Below are positions 52,024 through 59,671 of a stretch of 64,000 nucleotides of DNA, in pieces (the first letter of the stretch is position 1; each line of letters begins with the position of its first letter). This DNA comes from Persicimonas caeni (lineage in GTDB: Bacteria > Myxococcota_A > Bradymonadia > Bradymonadales > Bradymonadaceae), in assembly GCF_006517175.1 (NCBI RefSeq), contig NZ_CP041186.1, forward strand, positions 6,227,074 through 6,291,073, in the 5' to 3' direction. Both the position numbers and the translations under genes were made by a program. The notes beneath the pieces were generated by a model. It did not search any database. It was given only the letters and a program-made list of their open reading frames with translations, and was not told where the DNA came from.

Positions 52024-52214
52024 GTGTCTGCTCCCTTTGGACCAGTGACAAAATTGTAGAAACGACGCGTTTTGCTCTACCACAACGCTGGTTTCGACGC
52101 CAGTGAACGACGATTCATTGGGGCGCGGGCGTCCCCGCCCGCCGGCGTGGCCTCTGGCCCGCCGCACGTGTTTGGGCAGGGCGGTCGGGTAGCAGGGGAC
52201 ACGCGAGTTGGGGT

Positions 52215-52237
52215 CCGACCTGCACCATTCAGGTCGG
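52215..52237 (-). terminator. Hairpin after the alpha/beta hydrolase gene
   Basis: CCGACCTG and CAGGTCGG form an 8-bp stem with a 7-base loop, three bases beyond the stop of the minus-strand hydrolase gene. No T-tract follows. Confidence 0.45.
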
Positions 52238-52239
52238 GC

Positions 52240-53055
52240 TCACGGCTCCAGCCAGGTCATCATCGCCTCGCTGATCTCGACGGCGCGGGTTTTTTGCAGG
52301 TTGTGGCCGCCTGTGTCGAAGTGCAAGCGCGGTCCCTGGGGGACGCCGTCGGGGAGTTCGGCGAGGAGTTCGTCGACGATGGTGGGTTCGACGAGGGGGT
52401 CGTCGTCGGCCCAGGCGCACATGACCGGCACCTGCAGTCGGCGTACGCGGCGGCGGTAGGCGTTGAAGTCCCAGCGGTTGATCGCGGCGAGGGTGCGCTC
52501 GATTTCGTCGGGGGTGGTGTGGCGGAAGCCGGCCGCGGCGTAGGCCTTTTCGAGGCCGGCCATCAAGGGCTGGCGCACCAGCGGGGTGCGCAGGCCGGCG
52601 GCGATGAGGCCGGGCACGGGCATTTGGCGCAGGCCGCGGTGAGGGCGCAGGCCGACCGGGGCGATGAGCACGAGCCCGTCGACGAGGTCGGGGTAGCGCG
52701 CGGCGGCGGTGACCGCCACCAGCGCCCCGTAGGAGTGGGCGACCAGGACCGTGCGCTCGACGCCGAGCGCGTCGGCGACCCGGGCGATGTGGGTCGCCGC
52801 GGCGGCCGCTGTGGGCGCGGCCATCGTGGCCGAGGTCTGGCCGAAGCCGGGCATGTCGAGGCGCACCAGGCGCATGCGGTCGGCCACGCACGGGGCGAAC
52901 CAACGAAAGTCGCGCACCGAGCCGGGCAGGCCGTGCACGGCGATGGCGCTTCGGGGGGACGGCGAGTCGGTCGGGCCCTCGTCGACGAGGGCGAATTGCT
53001 CGGCGCCGCGGCGCACGATGCGCCGGGGCTCGAGCGATGGTTTTGCGGGTGTCAT
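52240..53055 (-). CDS. Alpha/beta hydrolase
   Basis: A 271-residue hydrolase with the oxyanion motif AVHGLPGS and the nucleophile elbow VAHSYGALVA (A-H-S-Y-G instead of G-x-S-x-G). A cap region lies in the middle, and Asp and His near the end are in WADDDPLVE and DTGGHNLQK. Members include esterases, epoxide hydrolases and C-C hydrolases. It starts 22 bases after the amidohydrolase gene ends, so they are probably co-transcribed. No strong ribosome site precedes ATG 53055. Confidence 0.85.
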   Translation of the reverse strand: MTPAKPSLEPRRIVRRGAEQFALVDEGPTDSPSPRSAIAVHGLPGSVRDFRWFAPCVADRMRLVRLDMPGFGQTSATMAAPTAAAAATHIARVADALGVERTVLVAHSYGALVAVTAAARYPDLVDGLVLIAPVGLRPHRGLRQMPVPGLIAAGLRTPLVRQPLMAGLEKAYAAAGFRHTTPDEIERTLAAINRWDFNAYRRRVRRLQVPVMCAWADDDPLVEPTIVDELLAELPDGVPQGPRLHFDTGGHNLQKTRAVEISEAMMTWLEP

Positions 53056-53077
53056 AGTACTGCGGGACGTCGGACCA

Positions 53078-53944
53078 CTAGGAATCGGAGACGTCGAGGT
53101 CGAACACCTCGACGGCGTTGCGCCATAAGAAGCGCTCGCGCGCCTCGTCGTCAAGGCCGAGCTCGCCCAGCCCGCTCAGGCAGTCGCCGGGCATGATCAT
53201 CGGGAAGTTGCTGCCGAAGAGGACCTTTTTGCGGCCGTCCTTGCGCAGGTAGTCGACGAATTGCGGCGGGAAGCGGGACGGCTTGTAGGCCGAGGTGTCG
53301 ATGTAGACGTTCGGGTACTTGCGGGCCAGGGCGATCATCTCGTCGGTCCACGGGTAGCCGATGTGGCCGCCGACGATGGTCAGCTCGGGGAAGTCGAGGG
53401 CGACGTGGTCGAGGTACGGGATGGGCCGGCCCCACTCGGAGGAGCGCAGTGGGCCGGTGTGGCCGACCTGCAGGCAAAAGGGCACGCCCATCTCGACGCA
53501 GGCGACGTAGACCGGGTAGTAGCGCCGGTCGTCGGGCGGCAGATCCCACAGCCAGGGCAGCGCGCGGATGGCCTTGAAGCCGAGTTCCTCGACGCAGCGG
53601 CGCACCTGCTCGACGGCCTTCATCGGCTGTGACAGGTCGACCGAGCCGACGCCCACGAGCAGGTCGGGCCGGGCGTCGACCATCTGGGCGACCTCGTCGT
53701 TCGAGATGATCGCGCCTTCGGGTCCCCACCAGGCGCTGACGAGCGCGCGGTCGATGTCGGCCGCCTCGAGCGCGGCGACGGTGACGTCGAGCGGGATCTC
53801 GTCGGGCACCTCTTCCATGCCCATCCAGCGCCGAAGTGACTCGAACATCGGGTGGGCGGCGAAATTCGCCGAGGGGTGCTGGATCCAGGCGTCGATGCGA
53901 AGTGCGTCTTGTTTGCCTTGTTTTCCTTTTGTGTTCGTCGGCAT
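53078..53944 (-). CDS. Amidohydrolase family 2 (TIM-barrel) protein
   Basis: A 288-residue protein of the ACMSD/amidohydrolase-2 type: RIDAWIQHP near the start (a His replaces the usual H-x-H pair region), VGVGSVDLSQP, GVPFCLQVGHTG, LTIVGGHIGYPW, and an end with KVLFGSNFPMI. Members decarboxylate or hydrolyse aromatic acids or lactones using a metal. The weak N-terminal metal motif leaves activity uncertain. GGGAG six bases before ATG 53944 sets the start. It is followed by the alpha/beta hydrolase gene. Confidence 0.82.
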   Translation of the reverse strand: MPTNTKGKQGKQDALRIDAWIQHPSANFAAHPMFESLRRWMGMEEVPDEIPLDVTVAALEAADIDRALVSAWWGPEGAIISNDEVAQMVDARPDLLVGVGSVDLSQPMKAVEQVRRCVEELGFKAIRALPWLWDLPPDDRRYYPVYVACVEMGVPFCLQVGHTGPLRSSEWGRPIPYLDHVALDFPELTIVGGHIGYPWTDEMIALARKYPNVYIDTSAYKPSRFPPQFVDYLRKDGRKKVLFGSNFPMIMPGDCLSGLGELGLDDEARERFLWRNAVEVFDLDVSDS

Positions 53945-54195
53945 TGCGGACTCCCTGGTTGGTCGTGTAGCGATACGGCACCATAACACAATCTATCGAA
54001 AACACGGCACGTCTGTGTTACCAGCGCTGGAAGCCCTGCCTCCGAGGGTCTTGAGAACTCCTGCTATGACGCACACCCCCATGGTCCCACGGTCTCTGCG
54101 GCCTCCACGTTTTCACGGCTTTTGCGGCCTCTCGACATCAATGGCCGTGTCTGCTTAACTGCGCGCATTGATGAAGTCTCGAGCGAAGTGAAGTC

Positions 54196-55971
54196 ATGAA
54201 GTTGTTTGTACGTAGTCTGCTCGCCGTCCTCGTCGCCGCCTCCGTTGCCTGTGGTGGTGACGGCCGCCCCGTCGAAGACTCCCCCGACGGCAAGGACGCC
54301 CAGGCGCTTCCGCATGGTAAGGCCGACAGCCTCTACAGTGCGTGTGAGTTCGACCACATCGTCTTGTGGCTCAACGACCCGGCGACCGACGTCGCGGCGC
54401 TCAAGGTCTCTGGCGTGCACACCCGCGCGGCCAACAACCTCATCGAGCACCGAAACGGGCCCGACGGCCAGTTGCTGACGAGCGACGACGACTTCTTCGG
54501 CGATATCGAGGAGGTCGACGACGTCTATTTCGTCGGGCCGGTCGCCCTGGCGCAGCTGGCCGGCGGGGTGTCGAGCTATTGCGAGAAGGGCGACTATGGC
54601 GTGCAAGCCGAGACGATCTTCTCGCCGCAGCCCTACCACACAAGTCACCTCGCGCGGGTCCAGGAGCTCATCGAGTCGGCGGAGCGCTCGCTCGACATCG
54701 CGATGTATAGCTTTCGGGACCAGGGGATCCTGCAGGCCATCGAGGACGCGGTCGACCGCGGGGTGAGCGTGCGGATGATCTTCCAGGGCACCTACGACGA
54801 CCGCAGCGAGCCGGCCGGGTCGATGTCGGCCAAGCTCGAGGACGCGGGCGTGACCGTGCGGTGGGTCAACAAGATCATGCACCACAAATTCGTGCTCGTC
54901 GACGGGCCGCGCAACACGCTGCTCGAGGCGCCCGGCGCCACGCTGGCCAGCGGCAGCGGCAACTGGTCGTACTCGGCGGGGACGCGCTACGACGAGAACA
55001 CCGTGGTCGTCCGCGGGGACGCGGAGCTGGCCTTGCGCTTCCAGAAGGAGTTCAACCACCTGTGGGCGCACTCGCGGCCGTTCGACTGGAACGACGAGCT
55101 CGTCTACTTCGAGTCGATGCCTATCGAGGCGGGGATGATCCCGGACCACGACGGGCTGGACGCCAAGTTCACCTCGGCCAATTTCCGCACCTACTACTCG
55201 AGCCGCTACGGCAACACGTTCTCGGTCGAGCGCGGCCGCGACGAGGTCTCCGACCGCATCGTCGAACTCATCGAGGAGGCGGACGAGTCCATCTGGATCG
55301 CCTCGGGTCACCTGCGCTCGCGGCCCATCTCGGAGGCGCTGCTGCAGAAGTGGCAAGACCACCCCGACATGGACATCCGCATCTACCTCGACGGCCAGGA
55401 GTATATCAGCGAGTGGTACCACGGTGAGCAGGAGCGCGAGCTCGTCGACTGCCTCGACGAGGCCGGTGACAGCGAGGCGCAGCGCCAGGATTGCCTCGAC
55501 AAGGGCTTTTATTTCAGCTTCGAGATGCAGCGCGCCGGCATCCCCACGCGCTTCAAGTACTACTCGTACCGCTGGCACTACACCTACGCGGTGCAGATGC
55601 ACCACAAGTACCTGATCTTCGACGGCGACACGGTCGCCTCCGGCTCGTACAACCTGTCGGACAACGCCGAGCACAACACCATGGAGAATCTGGTGGTGTA
55701 CCGGGCGAGTCACTACCCGCAGCTTGTCGGCGCCTTCGTCGACAACTTCACCGACATCTGGGAGACCGGCCGCGCCGAGGGCGTCTTGGGCCAGCTCACC
55801 GACCTCATCGAGAACGCCACCACCCAGATCCCCATCGTCTTCGAGCCTATGGCGCTCACCTGGCAAGAGGTCACCGACCTCAAAGCGCTCATCCGCGACA
55901 CCTGCCCGGCCATCAACAGCGAAGACTACCGTCGCTACCCCGAGGACCACGAAGTCTGTTATCTGGACTGA
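54196..55971 (+). CDS. Phospholipase D-like lipoprotein
   Basis: A 591-residue lipoprotein (lipobox SVACGG near residue 19). Residues about 45-120 contain repeated strand-helix segments (FDHIVLWLNDPAT, GVHTRAANNLIEHR) that look like helix-hairpin-helix elements. Two PLD catalytic motifs follow: MHHKFVLVDG with ASGSGNWS (near 230-260) and MHHKYLIFDGDTVASGSYNLS (near 473-493). PLD proteins hydrolyse phosphodiesters such as lipids or nucleic acids. Both HKD motifs are complete, so it should be active. Confidence 0.9.
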   Translation: MKLFVRSLLAVLVAASVACGGDGRPVEDSPDGKDAQALPHGKADSLYSACEFDHIVLWLNDPATDVAALKVSGVHTRAANNLIEHRNGPDGQLLTSDDDFFGDIEEVDDVYFVGPVALAQLAGGVSSYCEKGDYGVQAETIFSPQPYHTSHLARVQELIESAERSLDIAMYSFRDQGILQAIEDAVDRGVSVRMIFQGTYDDRSEPAGSMSAKLEDAGVTVRWVNKIMHHKFVLVDGPRNTLLEAPGATLASGSGNWSYSAGTRYDENTVVVRGDAELALRFQKEFNHLWAHSRPFDWNDELVYFESMPIEAGMIPDHDGLDAKFTSANFRTYYSSRYGNTFSVERGRDEVSDRIVELIEEADESIWIASGHLRSRPISEALLQKWQDHPDMDIRIYLDGQEYISEWYHGEQERELVDCLDEAGDSEAQRQDCLDKGFYFSFEMQRAGIPTRFKYYSYRWHYTYAVQMHHKYLIFDGDTVASGSYNLSDNAEHNTMENLVVYRASHYPQLVGAFVDNFTDIWETGRAEGVLGQLTDLIENATTQIPIVFEPMALTWQEVTDLKALIRDTCPAINSEDYRRYPEDHEVCYLD

Positions 55972-55973
55972 TT

Positions 55974-56030
55974 CCTCGAGTCCCTAATCCTCGAGCTCCT
56001 AATCCCTCGAGCCCCTAATCCCTCGAGCCC
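55974..56030. repeat. Tandem ~16-bp repeats after the PLD gene
   Basis: Units of the form CCTCGAG-x-CCCTAAT recur about four times with small changes in the 120-base gap after the PLD gene. No gene is seen here. Confidence 0.7.
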
Positions 56031-56120
56031 ACAAGCCCTCAAGAAACGCCGAGCGGTGTTTACCTTGAGTTCGGGGGAAGTGTAGGGAGTTCAGTGGTTT
56101 ACACACGGTGGGAGGACGCC

Positions 56121-56375
56121 ATGGAATACTGGTGGTTCATCGTCTTTATCTCAGCATTCTTGGTGGGCTTGGTCGCCTACTTCTTGTGGCGACAGTTCTA
56201 CATGCGCCCGGCCGACGTCTCGGAGCCGCGGGGCGCGGGCAGGGCGTCGCACTATCGTCGAGGCAAGGGGAAGGGCACCGAAGACATTCGGCGAGCCGAC
56301 CGAGAGTCCGACGCGTACCGAGTAGAAGAAGAACACCATCGCGGCAGCCAAGAGCAGAGTCCGCCGCTTTCGTGA
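56121..56375 (+). CDS. 84-aa membrane protein with charged tail (first of a pair)
   Basis: An 84-residue protein with one N-terminal hydrophobic helix (MEYWWFIVFISAFLVGLVAY) and a long charged tail (HYRRGKGKGTEDIRRADRES). GGGAGG five bases before ATG 56121 sets the start. A second 84-residue protein with the same plan follows 48 bases later. Function is unknown. The tail would face the cytosol if the N-terminus is outside (inference). Confidence 0.75.
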   Translation: MEYWWFIVFISAFLVGLVAYFLWRQFYMRPADVSEPRGAGRASHYRRGKGKGTEDIRRADRESDAYRVEEEHHRGSQEQSPPLS

Positions 56376-56423
56376 GCAGACGCACCTTCGATCTTCAGAA
56401 GTTCTTTCGAGAGGTGAACGACC

Positions 56424-56678
56424 ATGGATGCATTCATTTGGATTGTGCTCTCCGTCATCGTCATCGCCACCGTGCTGGGCGTCATCGCGATCGCGTGGCG
56501 GTATCTCAAGCGCCAAAAAGAGGGGACGCATCGCCGAGAGACGTTGTCGTCGTCGACCGATAGGTCGCAGCGAGACCGCCACGAGCACGACTTGGGCAGG
56601 CACGAGACCTCCACCGACGAGCGGACGCGCCGCTCCGGCGGAGGCACGCGGGTCTACCGCAGTGAGAGTGGCGCCTGA
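56424..56678 (+). CDS. 84-aa membrane protein with charged tail (second of a pair)
   Basis: An 84-residue protein with one N-terminal hydrophobic helix (IWIVLSVIVIATVLGVIAIA), then a Ser/Arg/Asp/His-rich tail. GAGAGGTGA before ATG 56424 gives the ribosome site. It matches its upstream neighbour in length and layout but not clearly in sequence. The last codons fall in a 20-bp repeat that recurs at 56739-56758. Confidence 0.75.
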   Translation: MDAFIWIVLSVIVIATVLGVIAIAWRYLKRQKEGTHRRETLSSSTDRSQRDRHEHDLGRHETSTDERTRRSGGGTRVYRSESGA

Positions 56679-56758
56679 TTCGGAGCGAGGGCATCTTGCC
56701 CTCGTCTGCGAGAGCTGGAAGCACTCGCACCGAAAGACGAGAGTGGCGTCTGATTCGG
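56664..56758. repeat. REP-like element flanked by a 20-bp direct repeat
   Basis: GAGAGTGGCG-[CT]-CTGATTCGG occurs at 56664-56683 and 56739-56758. The 55 bases between carry GAGGGCATCTTGCCCTCGTC and GCACTCGCACCG, a diverged copy of the unit in the 69-bp array at 28981 in reverse orientation. The flanking repeat resembles a target-site duplication but also spans the gene end and the next gene's stop region. Confidence 0.75.
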
Positions 56759-56759
56759 G

Positions 56760-58145
56760 TCAGTTTTTCGGGTAGGCCGTCCAGCCCTCGGTCCAGGGCG
56801 CAGCGCTCGGCGAGAACGCGCCGCGGTAGACGGCGGTCAAGTCGAAGCCGTCGGGCGGCGGACCGATATCGCGACCGGTGGTGTGCTCGGGGGAGGGCAC
56901 CCAGTCCGGGTCGCCCAGATTGTAGGGCGTCTCGAAGCCGGGGTCGGAGCCGAACACGTTGTTGTACTCGGGGCTGGTGAAGTGAGCCTGCGGGTCGAAG
57001 GTGGTTTGTTGGGCGAGCTCGTCCATCGAGAAGTAGCTCGTGCCGTCGGCGCCGATATTGTAGAAGAGGGTGTTCTCGACGATGATCTTGTCGGCGACGC
57101 CGTGCTGGCCCGACTCGGTGCCCTCGATGTGGATGCCGCCGGTGCTCGGGCTCATGACGATGCCGTGGGACAAGTAGCCCAGGCCGCCGCTCTTGACGAT
57201 GAGGCCGCGCTGCAGGTCGGTCTGCTCCTCGGTGCCGATGATCGTGTAGTTGTAAATCTGGAAGTCGGTCTGCGGTGTGGCCGTGGGCTGCTCGCCGCGG
57301 TTTTCGATCTCGATGGCTTCCTCGCCATTCGAGTCCATCTGCACAGCCAAAAACTGACCGGTGCCTCGCCATCCGACGTCGAGGTCGAAGCCGTCGCCTT
57401 GCGGGCGGCTCGAGACGGCGTGGCGGATATCGACCGTGCCGCCGAAGAGCTCGATGCCGTCGTCGTCGCCCAGGTGCGCCTGGATATAGTCGACGGTGGT
57501 CTCCGAGCCGCAGGCGGCCAGTGTGATGCCGTTGAGCGCCTTCTGCCCGTCGATCAACCCACCGCCAAACTCGCTGCGCACGTACTTGAGCGTGCCGCAA
57601 TCCCACGTGTCGTCAGTGCCGCCGATCTTGTCTTCGTCCTCGTTTTCGAGGATGCGAAGCGTCATCTCGGGGCGGTTGAGCGTGGCTTTTCCGATGAGCG
57701 CGAGCCCACCCCAGTCGCCCGAGCGGCGCTGGCCTTCGGGCTTGGCGCTGGTGAAGACAATAGGGTTTTCGCGAGTGCCCTCGGCGACGAGCTTGGCCCC
57801 GGCCTGGGTGACCAGCGCGCTGTTGCGCTCGCCCAGAATGCGCGTGCCCGGCTCGATGGTCAGCGTGGCCGGCTGGATGACGATGATCAGGTTTTTGAGG
57901 ACGTAATCGTTATCGGCCGTCCATGTGGTGTCTTCGACGATATAGTCGGTCACCTCGACGCGCGGCTTGCCGAGCTCCTGGCAGATCCCGGCGACACATT
58001 GGCCCTCGGCTCCGCAATCTGAGCTGGTGTTGCACTCGTCGAAGTCGAGCGCCAGCGAGCAACTCGACAGGAGCGGGAGTGTCAGGAGAAGTGTCAGGAG
58101 GCCCCACCGCCCACAATCAAACGTGTCCGATACTGCCTGGCTCAT
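56760..58145 (-). CDS. Beta-helix-type surface lipoprotein
   Basis: A 461-residue lipoprotein (lipobox LLSSC near residue 29). After a Cys-rich stretch (CNTSSDCGAEGQCVAGICQ) comes a long, regular beta-rich region with Asn/Gly turns (LTIEPGTRILGE, GDWGGLALIGKATLN, IELFGGTVDIRHAV, YLSHGIVMSPSTGGIHIEG), as in right-handed beta-helices. Such proteins are often outer-membrane attached adhesins or polysaccharide binders (inference). The stop codon abuts the repeat at 56739-56758. ATG 58145 is the chosen start. Confidence 0.82.
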   Translation of the reverse strand: MSQAVSDTFDCGRWGLLTLLLTLPLLSSCSLALDFDECNTSSDCGAEGQCVAGICQELGKPRVEVTDYIVEDTTWTADNDYVLKNLIIVIQPATLTIEPGTRILGERNSALVTQAGAKLVAEGTRENPIVFTSAKPEGQRRSGDWGGLALIGKATLNRPEMTLRILENEDEDKIGGTDDTWDCGTLKYVRSEFGGGLIDGQKALNGITLAACGSETTVDYIQAHLGDDDGIELFGGTVDIRHAVSSRPQGDGFDLDVGWRGTGQFLAVQMDSNGEEAIEIENRGEQPTATPQTDFQIYNYTIIGTEEQTDLQRGLIVKSGGLGYLSHGIVMSPSTGGIHIEGTESGQHGVADKIIVENTLFYNIGADGTSYFSMDELAQQTTFDPQAHFTSPEYNNVFGSDPGFETPYNLGDPDWVPSPEHTTGRDIGPPPDGFDLTAVYRGAFSPSAAPWTEGWTAYPKN

Positions 58146-58335
58146 GGCGCTCACTGCGGTCAAAAACTGATTCGAGGTTCACAGAGCAATACCAAGCTAC
58201 CGTGAGCACTTGGCACGAGCAAGCATTTTGCGTGGACCCGCGGCCACACGCTCGGTCGAGTGGGCTAGTCAGCCTCGTCGGTTTGTGCCATCAAGGGAGT
58301 ATTGCCCTTTTAGAAAGCAGGCCCCAGGAGGCGGG

Positions 58336-59556
58336 ATGAATGGCGTTGGGTTGAGTGCGGAGAGGTGGCGAGAGGTGGCGGATTTCTGGAGGGAGGTCGC
58401 CCAAGTCCCTCAACTGTCGTTCGACGATGCGCTCACGACGGTGGTCGACGGCCTGATGGCGTTGATGCGCGCCTCGCACGTCATGCTCGTGATCCAACTG
58501 CGGGTCGAGCCCGGCTTGCGTCGGTTGGACGGATTTCATCCGGTGTTGTCGCGTGATTTCGGGCCCGACGCCGAGGCGCGGATGATGATTACGGGCGAAT
58601 GGGCCGCGCACGAGCCGCGCCTGCACGAGGACCCGGTCCTGCGCCGTGTCGTCGAAGGGGCGGGCACCTTTCGGGTGGTGCGCCATCGGGCCGACATCGA
58701 TGCCGAGGCGTGGAGCACGGCTCCGGTGCGCCGCCTCCTCGAGCAACTCGAGCTCGAAGACCGGGTCAATGTGGTGGTGCCGGTCGACCCGGACGTCGAA
58801 GTCTCGTTTTGCATCGACCGACCTTCCGGCGAGCCCATCTTCGACGACGCGGACGGCGAGGTGCTCTCGCAGGTGAGTCGTGGGTTGGTGCCGCTCGCGA
58901 CCAACTTCGTGCGCTTCCACGGGCTCATGCCCGGCCAGCAACGCCTGGACGATGACGAGCGCAACCTGTTGGCGCGGCTGTCGAGCCCTGCCTCCGAGGC
59001 CGATATCGCCGCGTCGCTGGGCGTCGAGGTCGCCGCTGTCGAGCAGCGCGCCGAGCAAGTCTACGAGAAGTTGGGCGTCGGCTCGCGACTCGAGTTGATG
59101 CACTTTTGGAAGGCCGCTGACGTCGAGCGCAGCCTGCCGTTGCAGCAGCCTGCCGAACGCGAGGACGTGAGTGCCCCGAAGGCACCACACGAGTCTGGAC
59201 CGCTGATCCCGCGGGTTCGAGACGCGATTGATGGCGCGCTCGAAGATGGAGATCTCAGCAGGGAGGCGGTCGCCCGCCGGTTGGGGAGCAGTGTGCGTGC
59301 CCTGCAGCGTGGACTCGGCGAAGCGGATTTGACGTTCTCGGGACTCGTCGAGGAGAGGCGACAACACCTCGCCATGGTGTTGTTGGCGCTGCCTTGGCTC
59401 ACGTTCAACGAGATCGCCGAGAGGCTCGGTTACGCCCAGGTGTCGAGCTTCAACCGCGCGGTCGCACGGTGGACCGGGAGTACCCCCTCCGAGGTGCGTG
59501 AGGCGTTGATCGACGAGCACCGGACGCGGCGACGGCTCATCGAAGAGAACTCCTGA
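58336..59556 (+). CDS. Regulator with LuxR-like and AraC-like HTH domains
   Basis: A 406-residue regulator. Residues 1-200 form a GAF-like sensory region. Residues about 210-265 look like a LuxR/GerE-type HTH (LDDDERNLLARLSSPASEAD, then IAASLGVEVAAVEQR and YEKLGVGSRLELMHF). Residues about 310-400 form an AraC-type pair of HTHs (LSREAVARRLGSSVRALQRG and LTFNEIAERLGYAQVSSFNRA). Both kinds in one protein is uncommon. AGGAGG just before ATG 58336 sets the start. It is between divergent beta-helix and MYXO-CTERM genes and may control either. Confidence 0.8.
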   Translation: MNGVGLSAERWREVADFWREVAQVPQLSFDDALTTVVDGLMALMRASHVMLVIQLRVEPGLRRLDGFHPVLSRDFGPDAEARMMITGEWAAHEPRLHEDPVLRRVVEGAGTFRVVRHRADIDAEAWSTAPVRRLLEQLELEDRVNVVVPVDPDVEVSFCIDRPSGEPIFDDADGEVLSQVSRGLVPLATNFVRFHGLMPGQQRLDDDERNLLARLSSPASEADIAASLGVEVAAVEQRAEQVYEKLGVGSRLELMHFWKAADVERSLPLQQPAEREDVSAPKAPHESGPLIPRVRDAIDGALEDGDLSREAVARRLGSSVRALQRGLGEADLTFSGLVEERRQHLAMVLLALPWLTFNEIAERLGYAQVSSFNRAVARWTGSTPSEVREALIDEHRTRRRLIEENS

Positions 59557-59635
59557 GTGACTCGAAGGTAACGAGAAGCGAAGAAACTGGCGCGCAATGC
59601 GAAGGCGCGCGAGTGCTGCATCCCCTAGACTCTGT

Positions 59636-59657
59636 TGAATAGCCCACTGACTATTCA
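59636..59657. promoter_or_regulatory. Dyad just upstream of the fused surface protein gene
   Basis: TGAATAG (59636-59642) and CTATTCA (59651-59657) form a 7-bp inverted repeat with an 8-base centre, 15 bases before the start. It could be an operator or an mRNA leader hairpin. Confidence 0.35.
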
Positions 59658-59671
59658 GACTTGAGTCCAAC

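Noticed and set aside
50185-52059. Long open frame antisense to the TPP enzyme
   Set aside because: It is a high-GC shadow: it has no motif or ribosome site, while the minus-strand frame has ThDP motifs and family length.
54064-55950. Long frame antisense to the PLD-like protein
   Set aside because: The plus-strand frame contains two complete HKD motifs and a lipobox; the antisense frame has none.
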